Both the position numbers and the translations under genes were made by a program. Under the pieces are notes generated by a model. It worked only from the letters and a program-made list of their open reading frames with translations. It was not told the DNA's origin and ran no database searches. Shown here in pieces: positions 1 through 8,774 of a stretch of 19,102 nt of DNA. The stretch's first letter is position 1. Every line of letters starts with the position of its first letter. The DNA comes from Saccoglossus kowalevskii (lineage: Eukaryota; Hemichordata; Enteropneusta; Harrimaniidae), in NCBI RefSeq assembly GCF_000003605.2, contig NW_003135353.1, positions 267,700 to 286,801 of the forward strand. The letters run 5' to 3'.

Positions 1-573
1 TGTTGATTTAGATTTGGTGACGTGAAGCCATTCTTCCAAGTGGTGCCTCACTTGAACTGACAGAAGTGAGTCCATAAATGATCATCAAGTTTCTGAACAC
101 CAGTCCAATAAGCCCGTTGGACCGGAAGGTTATCATGGTTATCCTTTTATTGAGGAACATGGAGAGCAAATATGAAATACTTGAATGTGCATTTGAAGGA
201 ATTCATATATTCTGAAATGGGCTTGCTTCGTGAATTTGATGTTATGTACCAGTAATTGAAAACAACATGTGATTTGCATAGTTGTATGTGCAATTAACAA
301 TTCCAGTATAAGTAAAAACCAGTGTGTGAAAACAACGTGCATTATCGAACGCAATATTGTCTGCCACCTGACATTACACTCGTACTTTCAATACGGCGGA
401 AGTGCGTTATAGAGTGCCATGACCTCGTGATTACATGTGAAACCTGTCACCGAACTTAAAACGGCAACACTAAAACAGTTTTGAAATAAGTAAGATAAAA
501 AAAAACTATTCAGTTTTTTTTATGATACACGATAAAATTTTATCGATATCACTAGCTAAAAGATGTCAGCATA
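1..573. other. AT-rich DNA without recognised gene
   Basis: No splice-bounded open segment, RNA gene or transposon end was recognised here. The one open frame on the minus strand (139-354) has no ATG-context, codon or family support and is rich in residues typical of translated AT-rich DNA. The only local structure I see is a 16-bp palindrome at 530-545. Confidence 0.5.
530..545. repeat. 16-bp perfect palindrome
   Basis: CGATAAAATTTTATCG is identical to its own reverse complement. It sits just after short A and T runs at 498-520. It could be a protein-binding site or chance in AT-rich DNA; no partner copy was seen in the window. Confidence 0.6.
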
Positions 574-757
574 GTATGATAGGAAGACCAGCGACGATGA
601 TGAACGGCAATTGTCATTAGCGAGCGCTCAGAAAGACACATTCATATTCTACCTGTACTGAGGCTGAAACGATGATAGCATCAAGTCATCGGTGGCCTAA
701 TTGTCCCTTTACTGTTACTTGAAATATCGACTTGTGAAAAACATTGCCCTAATTGAT

Positions 758-770
758 GTCGACGTCGATC
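758..770. repeat. GTCGACGTC motif, copy 1
   Basis: GTCGACGTCGATC is present here and, letter for letter, again at 13392-13404. A third copy of the 9-bp core lies in reverse orientation at 12561-12569. The core overlaps the 10-bp palindrome TCGACGTCGA. CpG-rich 9-mers of this kind should be rare in this composition. The function is unknown; GACGTC is part of bZIP (ATF/CREB-type) sites. Confidence 0.45.
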
Positions 771-830
771 ATATTTTATAAAACAGTTTAAAACGCACTC
801 GAAAACAGTTTGAGTGAAAATACTGTTCCC

Positions 831-1019
831 ATGGGAATCCGACAAGCTGATATATATGTACTTAGATGTGTAGTAAGTACCTTGTTTTTGGATAATTGTT
901 CAAGGAATAAAAAAGCTTCTGGTGAAATAAATGCTATCCGCTGTGTTTTTGAAAGCTTTCAAGAAGATTACGAGGGTCATGTCTATCGTAAATGTTGTCT
1001 TAGTCAACTTCAAGTCTAA
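831..1019 (+). CDS. Candidate 62-codon open frame, unrecognised
   Basis: The frame runs from an ATG in fair context (CCCATGG) to TAA at 1017-1019 and is open upstream to 792. The later part looks coding by eye, with acidic, aromatic and cysteine residues (IRCVFESF, EDYEGHVYRKCC). A consensus splice donor (GTAAGTACC) lies inside it at 873-881, so the true exon could stop there, giving a 14-residue start exon, or the whole frame may be chance. I know no family that matches. A second coding-looking frame on the same strand follows at 1073-1240 in another phase. This could be decayed coding sequence or separate exons, but 60 to 75 open codons are expected by chance at this base composition. Confidence 0.15.
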   Translation: MGIRQADIYVLRCVVSTLFLDNCSRNKKASGEINAIRCVFESFQEDYEGHVYRKCCLSQLQV

Positions 1020-1072
1020 TATTAAATGGCTAAAAGTCTACGTTATCAATATTTGTTGATATCAGGGTCGCG

Positions 1073-1240
1073 ATGTTTAGTTTTGATGAATTTGAGAAAA
1101 TGAGTTGTTGTGGCAGATTTGTGGTAATTCGGGTAAATAGAATTGGAATAAATTTACAAGTATCTACATTGTATCGAAACAAAATGATAAGTGATGTTGT
1201 TGAACAGATGAAAACACTGGCCTTTAGAAATCTCAGATAA
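1073..1240 (+). CDS. Candidate 55-codon open frame, unrecognised
   Basis: ATG at 1073 to TAA at 1238-1240, with the frame open upstream to 1034. The protein starts MFSFDEFEKMSCCGRF and ends near EQMKTLAFRNLR, a composition more protein-like than most frames here, with mixed charge and no homopolymers. It follows the 831-1019 frame by 53 bp in a different phase, so the two could be parts of one broken gene. No acceptor or polyadenylation signal makes it an obvious exon. The family is not recognised, and chance remains the most likely explanation. Confidence 0.15.
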   Translation: MFSFDEFEKMSCCGRFVVIRVNRIGINLQVSTLYRNKMISDVVEQMKTLAFRNLR

Positions 1241-2401
1241 ATCACGCGAGAACATGGCGTGAACTCGACTCCGGGAAACATAAGTCAACATCTACCTGTG
1301 AGTAATGCGAAATAACAGACAGTGTGCGAGAGACATGCATAGATATAACAGTTGAAATGTTATGCTGCCAGGACAAAATAAAGTGGGAAATGAAATCATG
1401 ATATTGGTATTGGTATATGAAAAAATAATTACACATTCAAAATGTAGAAGTTGATAAATAAACACTAAAACTATATTTATTATAATATATATATAATATA
1501 GAAAAATAAATAATATTTCTTGTAACTGTAAGAGCTGAAATTTTTTAAAAAATTATCACGGTCGCTATTGGCACTCCTACTATCCGTCATCAACGTTATC
1601 ACGTGATTAACCCAGCTAAATGCCATACAAAGAGTACTGTTAACATTTATGATGTATGCCAATTTAGGGTCTTCCACTTTTCCCATGATGCATTATAATA
1701 ACAAACATATTTATGAATATAAAAACAAATGTTATCTTATTTGAAAAAATAGCAATGTGCTGCTCTTACTCGCTTGACTGAAATCAGTGAGTGCGTGTTT
1801 ACGAACATGCTGACAATATGGGAACACGTGCAGGGGTGACTACTTTTTTCAATATTATTGGCAATAATACTTAGAAGCAAAGCTTTGTCTTGAGAATTCA
1901 TCATATACATAGTTAGCTATATGTATATGTAAATTAAATCCATCTCCGCGGGGAAAATGAAAGACAATAATTAGGATATGAAATATTTAAAATTAATTTC
2001 CCATTAAGATTTTCCTCTCGGCTAATATAGCTTAGGGATACGTATAGGGTGAACTCTATTTAGTCCAAAGTATTATAAAATAACAACAATATTTATCAAA
2101 ATATGAAATGTTATCAAGATAAGTGTGCCATTGTAAGTCAACATGGGTGATACTCATATTACGTTTGACTGAAATCAACATGTTCATAACATTGCTGCTA
2201 TGACAATATGCACATCAGTCTATGAAACCATGACCAAAATGTTGTATTCATATGTTAAATAAATAATCAAAGGCAGCTCAAACTCTGTACTGCTGAGGCT
2301 GCTCGTAACATGAAATATTAAAAAAGGTGAAAGCCAAATTATCAAAAGTATTCATGGTCTGTTGTCAAGAGGGCTCTGCTTTGCGAAAGAGCAAATATTG
2401 A
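1241..2401. other. Gene-free AT-rich stretch
   Basis: No supported exon. It contains a short alternating AT tract near 1478-1500, a CACGTG-centred palindrome (ATCACGTGAT, 1598-1607), another CACGTG at 1825-1830, and a possible diverged pair of repeats near 1771-1820 and 2164-2210. The open frames on the minus strand at 1242-1436 and 1480-1686 look like chance. Confidence 0.45.
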
Positions 2402-2850
2402 TTAAGGTAGAAGCCTACTCATAAAATACCAAGAATTTATTTATTCTGTAGTAAATTGTACTCCAATAAAATATAAGAACTTTAAAAAAGGTGGAGATAC
2501 AGTTTTATTTTTAAGAAAATGGTAGTTGTATTTCAGTGTATAGTGGCCACTTTACCATAGGCTCTTGTGATGAGGTACTTTTTGTTTTTCTCAATTATTT
2601 GAAAAATATGTGTTTTAAAAAGTGTAAAAATGTTTTAACATTGTGTCCTATACAAATTTTCAAAAAAATAACAATTTTTGAAAAAATATTAGAACACGTT
2701 TCTCAAAATATGTCACAATAACCCAAACAGATGCTATTTCATGCTTCTATGGGACAATAGATCCATGATTTTACCTAATAAACCAATAAACATTGTCAAG
2801 CTATTTATGCCAAACTTTCACAAAAAACTGTGAGTAGACTTCTACCTTAA
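2402..2850. mobile_element. TTAA-flanked short inverted-repeat transposon (MITE)
   Basis: The left end at 2402 reads TTAA then GGTAGAAGCCTACTCA (2406-2421). The right end reads TGAGTAGACTTCTACC (2831-2846) then TTAA (2847-2850). The 16-bp termini are inverted copies with one mismatch, and each directly abuts TTAA, so a TTAA target duplication is the natural reading. The 449-bp length, AT-rich interior and absence of a transposase frame make it a non-autonomous miniature element. TTAA duplication is known for piggyBac, Kolobok and Sola3 superfamilies; the termini do not start with the CCY typical of many piggyBac elements, so the superfamily is open. The small frame at 2536-2721 inside it is rich in F, K and I and is not credible as a gene. 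Two near-intact ends suggest a fairly recent insertion. Confidence 0.75.
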
Positions 2851-3721
2851 CCCTGAACAGATCATGTGTATGGTTTACAAAGCGTCGTTGCAATTTGTCA
2901 AGTGGTTCTTGAAATACCAGCAGACAAGCTAAAACCGGTCAATTATTATGCAAATTGGGTAATTGCGAATCATCGATTTCAACTAATACACACCGTGACA
3001 TCAGTACTGTATATTGTCCCAAAGCATCCATGCACACAGTTTCGCTGAAATCTGAAGTCTGAAAGTAGTTCTTAAGATATCTACAAACAGGTTGAAATTG
3101 GGTGTTCACTGTGCAAATAAGGTGGATAGTATTCAAATGTATATGTAGGCCACTGAAAGTAATAACAGTTTCGTTTCCAGCACACCAATATCGTTCGGAA
3201 TGTAAAAGTGTATATACAGATTTAACCTATGATAAATAGATATGCAATACTGATGTAACAATAGAAGATGAATAAATTAGTTTCCGAATTGGATCAATGC
3301 GCATGCGTACTAGAGCATTTCATTGTTTAATCTTGTGAATGATTAGCTGTGTTTTATTTTCAGTAACAACATGATAAAACATAATTCAATGTATTCATCT
3401 GCACACAATATAAAACAACTATATATATGCTCTAATCTATTTTACATATATATGTATTCCCGGGACAAGGTGGTCAAATTGTGTAACTAACACAGAGGTG
3501 TATGACGGTAACAGACAAACTGACTCGCGCACGCATAGAAACTAAAATTAATCAAAAGTCCCTGTTTCTGACATACAAACCGTTAGGAAAAATGTTAAGT
3601 AAATAATAAAAATAACAATGCTGTTGGGCTCTCTGATTATGAATAATTAAACAAATTGTTAACGACTGTATGGAATTTTCTTTGGAAAAAAAAAAAAAAA
3701 TCATTTTGTGTTCTTTTCTAG
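2851..3721. other. Possible decayed repeat, no gene
   Basis: No supported exon. Around 2880-2930 and again around 3040-3095 the text has similar phrases (GTGGTTCTTGAAATACC and AGTTCTTAAGATATC, each preceded by a CTGAAR/GTCAAG-like stretch and followed by ACAAR), suggesting an old, internally repeated element. Family membership is not established. An 8-bp CpG-rich palindrome (CGCATGCG) lies near 3300. An ATG-initiated frame at 3670 runs into the candidate exon at 3722. Confidence 0.3.
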
Positions 3722-3844
3722 CTTATACTCGTTACTCTGAAGAAGGTTTAAGTTTGAAATCTAAGCTAGTCACCTCTGATTGTGAGAGCTATTTAAAAGG
3801 ATTCATGTCAACGTCATCACGTGACACGCTTCAGAAATGTCAAG
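3722..3844 (+). CDS. Candidate internal exon, phase 1 to phase 1
   Basis: A pyrimidine-rich run ends in CTAG at 3718-3721 (TTGTGTTCTTTTCTAG), giving an acceptor, and CAAG followed by GTAAAA gives a donor at 3845. The 123-bp segment between is open in the frame that makes both flanking introns phase 1, coding 41 residues such as YTRYSEEGLSLKSKL and SYLKGFMSTSSRD. Symmetric phase-1 exons are common in extracellular, modular animal proteins. Read across the donor, the frame joins a short second open segment at 3926-3981 after an 81-bp intron. No domain family is recognised. Splice-like signals arise by chance in AT-rich DNA, so this is a modest ab initio call. Confidence 0.25.
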
Positions 3845-3925
3845 GTAAAAGATGTAATTTCAAGTACGTACCAATATTGTAACGTTATGTGTATATTTCA
3901 ACTTGGATATTTCAATTATCCCCAG

Positions 3926-3981
3926 CACATACTATGGGCATTGGACTCTCGCAAATAAATGTATTTTACCTAGGAAAGTGA
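3926..3981 (+). CDS. Candidate terminal exon joined to 3722-3844
   Basis: The acceptor is CCCCAG at 3920-3925, preceded by TTTCAATTATC. Entered in phase 1, matching the donor at 3845, the frame reads HTMGIGLSQINVFYLGK and stops at TGA 3979-3981. ATTAAA at 4142-4147 and AATAAA near 4240 could serve for polyadenylation. An alternative frame through the same segment stays open to 4094 but does not match the phase of the upstream exon. Length and composition are unremarkable and the call depends wholly on the preceding exon. Confidence 0.15.
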
Positions 3982-4300
3982 GAACTATGACAGTTGATAG
4001 TGAAACTTATCTATCTACAGTAAACAACTCATCATTATGTATACATTGGGCCGTTCAATGTGAACAGTCATCAGCGCCGCTATTAACTAGATAACAAACG
4101 AGAAATCTATTTTGTTAGAATGTCATCCCATTAACTGATCATTAAATTCGAATCACAGTTTGAGTGTTAGACTGTAGTTGTCTTCAACTTACAAGAGTTG
4201 ACAACATAAATTACGATTTAACCACATTCGATCATGAATAATAAACACGTTTACTCACGGGTGCAGTGAACCGATACTACGTGAATCACGTCTAAGCGTC

Positions 4301-4400
4301 TATTCTATTCTATTCTATTCTATTCTATTCTATTCTATTCTATTCTATTCTATTCTATTCTATTCTATTCTATTCTATTCTATTCTATTCTATTCTATTC
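4301..4400. repeat. Perfect (TATTC)20 microsatellite
   Basis: Exactly twenty uninterrupted copies of TATTC fill 100 bp. Flanking both sides is an inverted GTCTAAG/CTTAGAC (4290-4296 and 4431-4437), so the array sits between short inverted repeats. The lack of any interruption implies recent expansion. Confidence 0.97.
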
Positions 4401-6159
4401 GTGCCCGAGTACATCGCAGGAGCGTGACCACTTAGACATCAACATAAACGTATTACGTACATCCTGTGGTTGAATTACACAATTCCGCTACAAATACGTG
4501 CCACTGTCACGACGTGTACATGTAATCACGAATGAGCATAATCAGGAAAATACTACTTTGTCTCTGTGACGAGGATGTTTTAACGCGTGTATAATAGTAT
4601 TCGTAGACATAGGTTGGATTTACTCCATATTAATTAAGGATGCTTGGCGAACAATAATACTGTATCCTGGTCCGTATACCTGTATATTGTTTTTTTTTAT
4701 TTTGTCAACATTACACATAACTGTGAGTCGGCTTTGAAATATCCTAGAATATGTTCACCGTTGTGCTAAAGATGTAAACGGAAATTTGGCAGAAGTCTAT
4801 AACTGAGAGCGCCGATAAAACTCGGTGTATGTGGACAGGCCGTCATTTCAGCATACCTATACCACCCAGGGAATAATAATACTAAATAGCGATGTATTGT
4901 CAGGAATGTCAAAGATATAAACATTGGACGCACACTCAACGCAAATGGACGCAATTGTTTATAAGTGTAGTTTGTTAATTTAAACAGCTTTTTTTTCATG
5001 TGCTCCCAATGGAATGGCCATTACGGTTAGAAATCAGCAAGGACGACCGCAAAATGCAACGGGCATCGTATACAGGTACTTGGTCACATCGACGAATTAA
5101 AAGAAAACAAACACACGTGCGGTAAAATAATGGAATGGTCAATGTTGATAGATTGTAATAGAATTACATTTCTTTGCCCATACGTCATTTTGAATTTATC
5201 TGCGGATGTGTACTTATGTATGTTTTTACTTATGGCCCTTTGACGCACACAAATTGGTTAGAAATACCTTGACACGGTCAAAAAATCGCTACTTGATCTA
5301 CATCGATGAATAAAGTGTTCACCTCACAACTTGACAGACAAGGTGAATAAAATACGATTCAGACTCACACGATGACGTGGGCATTACTGAACCGAAATCA
5401 CATTCGCGGTAGTAGTTGAACTTTATTTTTTGGTCGACCTTAAATACATATCATGTTACATAACATATCACCACTTGTTTCGTAATACAAAAATAATTTT
5501 TGCTTACTATTACATGGATTGGAAAAAATATGAAACAATTTGAGAAAACTCAGCCCGTTCTCCTTTAACATATCGGCAAATGTAACGTTGTTCGATATCG
5601 CAACTACCAGGAGTGTACCACGTGATTCTGAGTGAACTCGACACGTGTGGAGTGATCAGGTTTGTTTATTAACAGCTAAATCCAAATACATGCTCTCGTC
5701 TTGTTTTAAATAGAACCAGATCCCTTAAATATCTATTTCAATAACTAGCGCTGAAGAAGAAAAAATAGTTGAGAGTAAAGTAGAAAACATATCCAATACA
5801 GAATAGACTAGACTTAGAATATAATTCCAATTCACGCGTTTACATTATATATGTGCGACGCAATGTTTCATGTATGTCTACGGTTTGAACATGATCGATC
5901 AATTCATGAATGAGAATATATACTGGGAAACCATTTGTTTTCACTGGCATTTAATTTCACTATGTCGATGTTTTGATCAATTTCACATAATTTTAAGTTC
6001 ATGAACTTCGCAGTGAATTGCACAAGAGCAAGAACAAGAGCTCAGAGACGATTTTTTTTTAAAATGCTTTTCTTATTCAAAGTTATTGCATACATTTTTG
6101 AGGCCCATTTGATTACGAGAGGTGTAACTGACATCATAATCTACGCAAACGTCAGACAC
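4401..6159. other. No recognised gene; scattered E-boxes
   Basis: No supported exon or RNA gene in about 1.76 kb. CACGTG occurs at 5114, 5619 and 5642. Two diverged copies of a 25-bp phrase (TACTTGRTC...ACATCGAYGAAT) occur at 5077-5101 and 5290-5314. The minus frame at 4766-4999 starts at a true ATG and codes 77 residues, but has no family or splice support. The frame from 6001 reads into the minisatellite of the next element and is not credible. Confidence 0.45.
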
Positions 6160-6164
6160 TTAAA

Positions 6165-6318
6165 GCGCCACAGTCGGTCCGCAGCGCGCCACAGTCGCCA
6201 TGCAGCGCGTCACAGTCGACCCGCAGCGCGCCACAGACGGCACGCAACGCGTCACAGTCAATACGAAGTACGAAGCGCGTCACAGACGACACGCAACGCA
6301 GCGCAATCTTCACACAGC
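6165..6318 (+). repeat. Left 21-bp minisatellite array
   Basis: Units begin at 6165, 6186, 6207 and 6228 at exact 21-bp spacing, then 6249 (enlarged by 7 bp, with ACGAAGT duplicated), 6277 and a truncated unit at 6301. The core is GCGYCACAG(T/A)CG followed by a variable stretch and CGCARC. It is much more GC-rich than its surroundings. The period is a multiple of three, so translated frames show a false 7-residue repeat (ARHSR-type); this is not evidence of coding. Confidence 0.9.
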
Positions 6319-6332
6319 GCGTTAAAATGATG

Positions 6333-6338
<6 letters not shown>

Positions 6339-6420
<82 letters not shown>
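6339..6420. repeat. (TA)41 microsatellite
   Basis: Eighty-two bases of uninterrupted TA sit 20 bp inside the left array of the TTAA element and are followed by TTATAC. Length is prone to change in copying and assembly. Confidence 0.97.
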
Positions 6421-6425
<5 letters not shown>

Positions 6426-7017
6426 CACGTTGTATGCATCGGACCCATATCGAACACGACGTGGCGTGGCAACTGTGGCGTTTAATTCAATGATAGTTTG
6501 TTGAATTGTGTGCAAAAGCTGTCAGGAAATCTACCTATACGCATTAGTGTGATGTCTGCTCTGATATTATATATATCCTTGTATTACTAGACTAGAAGCC
6601 GTATGTGATCGTGAGAAAATCTACAAATAATAAAAACTAGTAAATTTATGGGCGGGTCTTGAACAGATCAGTCGATGAGGTCATAACGCACTAATTATGG
6701 TCACATGATGTGAAAATCGAGCTTTTTTCAACAGCAAAATTCGATTTTGTTTGTTGACGATGTTCATAAACAACAAAATTAAACGTCACGATAACGCAAT
6801 TCAAGGCTCGTCAATTTGTAATCCGGCAGTCAACCCGTGTGAAACAAAATTGTAACGGACTACGTAGTTACCTAGTGATGCTTGGCTGTGCCAATAATTT
6901 TTTGAGGGTTCAGTTCACTTCAATTGAAACACAATGTTCTTGGTGGTACATATTCAAGTTATTCTTCTAAAACGTGACAACCTTTGCACCGCGACACATA
7001 CAACGAAATTGGAAAGC

Positions 7018-7122
7018 GCTGCGCGAGAATTGTGAAGCACTGCGTGAAAGTAGTGATGCACTGCGTGACGATTATAACACGCTGCGTGACAATTATAACA
7101 CGCTGCGTGACGACTGAGGCGC
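7018..7122 (-). repeat. Right 21-bp minisatellite array, inverted
   Basis: Five units start at 7018, 7039, 7060, 7081 and 7102 at exact 21-bp spacing, each opening with RCTGCGYGA on the plus strand. Decayed units can be followed inward to about 6976. Read on the minus strand they correspond to the left array (CGCAGC preceded by a GTC-type stretch). Two inner units share ATTATAACAC, so this side was homogenised separately from the left side. Confidence 0.9.
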
Positions 7123-7127
7123 TTTAA

Positions 7128-8577
7128 CAGAAATGCGGTACAATAAAATAACTTTGGATATAGATCACAATTATTCAGAGTACAAACACTGTCACCCAGG
7201 TACTCACTATATAGGTTTGATAAAGGTGTGTGCACCATCTACGCCGAAACTTCACCTGAATAAATCCAGCTAAAACGGTGTAATGAGTTTGTATCCAACG
7301 TAATGGTGCTGCGTCCATTATCATTTCCAAACCATTGCCAGCATCAATCAACGCTGGTTGATCCGCCACCGCTGACGAAGAATGACAGCGTTGGAGATCA
7401 AAATCACTACGTCAACCCACAACTTGATTCTATTAGAAATGCGGCTGATTTACCTCGCGTCCAGTATACTCTGGCCCGCCCCAACCGGTTTGAGAAACTA
7501 ATTTGGAATTGAGTATGGGGATTCCCCCAGTTGTTAAAACGGCGTAATTGTTAAATTTACTTAGAGTTTTCCATGACAATGACATTTACATAGTCTGTAT
7601 AGGGAGACATTCTAACTATACTCACACCGTTCGACAAACCTGCTTATTATATCGGATACTGTTTATCTGACACTAATAATGAGATAAGTTTTTTTCCGGC
7701 ATGTATTTCCAAAATAAAACCTCCGTAATCTGTATGTGTCACCTTCGCAATTTATGACTTTGCGATTTCTAAGGATCTTAAAAACCGACGCAATCTACTA
7801 AAAGAAATCTTTAATGCAAGGTGACATTGTCAGCTTTTATTGAAATTATTCCCATTGTTTAAATTTGACTTGTTTTAAAGTTTTATTATTAAAAAAAAAG
7901 TGAATCAGTTAAGTAACCGTGCACCAATGTATAACAGTCCCAGCCCAGGTCAATGAACACCGTGTCTGTAAATCCTATTTGTTATTACAGGACACGCTTC
8001 TCCGGGCTGGATACATCGTGCCTCTCGTCGGAAGGATCGGCGTGAATGGTTACCATATGCGTGTACTGTACGTGCTATTTCTACAGTCACGAACTCTGTA
8101 ACCAGTCAGCTTTGAGTGAGTATGAATCAAGTCGGTATCAATGTGCTGTTCAACCTAACTATATTCTACTGAATCATATCATCGCACGTGATCCATCAAC
8201 GCACTGTATCGCAGAAAGGCGAACATTTTCACTCATAAAAAAGGTTGATCGGGCAAACTCAGACCTCATTCCACATCAATTTGACAACCATGTTCTCGAA
8301 AGCAAACACGTAACATTAAATGGTTAATTTATCAAAGTCGGCATTGATGATGCTCCGTTACATCTAATTCCTGCATAAAATAAATAAATACCAGACTGTA
8401 ATAAACCATTTGGTTGGGAAATCAATGATGTCTCCCTGAGTATGTTGGATGGATTCGTTTACTCGGGCACAGTGCCGAGACTGATATCGAGTAGTACAGT
8501 CCTGTCACGTCGTATCGTATTGCTGTTTATACACACGCTAAAGTGGTTTTCGTTTTTGCCACTTAATAAACGGTTAA
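7128..8577. other. No firmly supported gene; some coding-like frames
   Basis: The stretch is less AT-rich than its neighbours. An ATG frame at 7303-7512 codes 69 residues with a mixed composition (NHYVNPQLDSIRNAADLPRV), but has no family or splice support, and an opposite-strand frame overlaps it. A GC-box-like CCCGCCCC lies near 7483. A splice acceptor-like site ends at 7990 and a donor-like GTGAGT begins at 8116, but no frame crosses the interval without a stop. A 93-codon frame starts at ATG 8046. None is convincing alone. Confidence 0.35.
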
Positions 8578-8660
8578 CCAATCAGTCGGACTCGATCAAT
8601 CGGGGTCACGTGGCCGCTTTAAGTTGCCTTGGCTGGTAGGATCTGCATCGTTCTGTCAGT
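8578..8660 (+). promoter_or_regulatory. Candidate promoter of the signal-peptide exon
   Basis: In order: CCAAT (8578-8582, within ACCAATCAG), the E-box CACGTG (8607-8612, within GTCACGTGGCC), an A/T-rich TTTAAG (8618-8623) and an initiator-like TCAGT (8656-8660). If transcription starts at the A of the initiator (8658), the CCAAT lies near -80 and the E-box near -50, both usual positions for NF-Y and USF/Myc-type sites. The leader to the ATG at 8726 would be 68 bases. These are sequence matches; no start site is shown. Confidence 0.4.
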
Positions 8661-8725
8661 ACACGTCCCTGGAATGGAGTAATCTACCAGCGAGAATATA
8701 TGCGTCGAACACCGATTTATACAAC

Positions 8726-8774
8726 ATGTCCTATCGCCTGTTTTACGCTGTGTTCGTGTCACTTACAGCTGCAG
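8726..8774 (+). CDS. First coding exon: signal peptide, phase-1 donor
   Basis: The ATG sits in ACAACATGT with A at -3 and opens MSYRLFYAVFVSLTAA: a short polar start with one arginine, then a hydrophobic core ending in small residues, the form of a secretory signal peptide. After one base of the next codon comes the donor GCAG followed by GTAGGT at 8775, so the intron is phase 1. A signal peptide on its own exon closed by a phase-1 intron is a common gene start for animal secreted proteins and receptors. A CCAAT box, E-box and initiator-like site lie upstream. Reading on past the donor gives a low-complexity frame to 8890, which supports splicing. The rest of the protein was not identified, so the function is unknown. 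An in-frame upstream extension to 8624 exists but lacks signal-peptide character. Confidence 0.45.

Larger units (their letters stand above)
6160..7127. mobile_element. TTAA-bounded element with inverted 21-bp repeat arrays
   Basis: The left boundary is TTAAAGCGCC at 6160-6169 and the right boundary is GGCGCTTTAA at 7118-7127, exact inverted copies. Inside each boundary lies an array of 21-bp-period repeats; the outermost units match in inverted orientation at 17 of 21 positions, and the arrays drift apart inward. The middle carries a (TA)41 tract and about 550 bp of unique sequence with no transposase frame. The arrangement fits a non-autonomous DNA transposon with long, repetitive (sub)terminal inverted repeats and a TTAA target site, as in piggyBac, Kolobok or Sola3-type elements. 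The assignment is inference. The ends differ from those of the 2402-2850 element, so it is another family. Confidence 0.6.

Noticed and set aside
6001-6330. 109-codon plus-strand frame with a histidine/arginine/alanine 7-residue repeat
   Set aside because: The repeat is the 21-bp minisatellite read in frame; the period being a multiple of three keeps it open. The same happens on the minus strand of the inverted array.
6152-6515. Minus-strand frames of 106 and 85 codons with alternating I-Y
   Set aside because: They are translated (TA)41 plus minisatellite.
7991-8115. Possible exon between TTATTACAG and GTGAGT
   Set aside because: Both splice signals are good, but all three frames contain a stop before the donor (one exactly at the end, TGA 8113-8115). 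It could only be a noncoding exon, which the sequence alone cannot support.
8046-8327. 93-codon plus-strand frame upstream of the signal-peptide exon
   Set aside because: It looks partly protein-like, but has no acceptor, donor, family motif or poly(A) signal that fits, and frames of this size arise by chance here.
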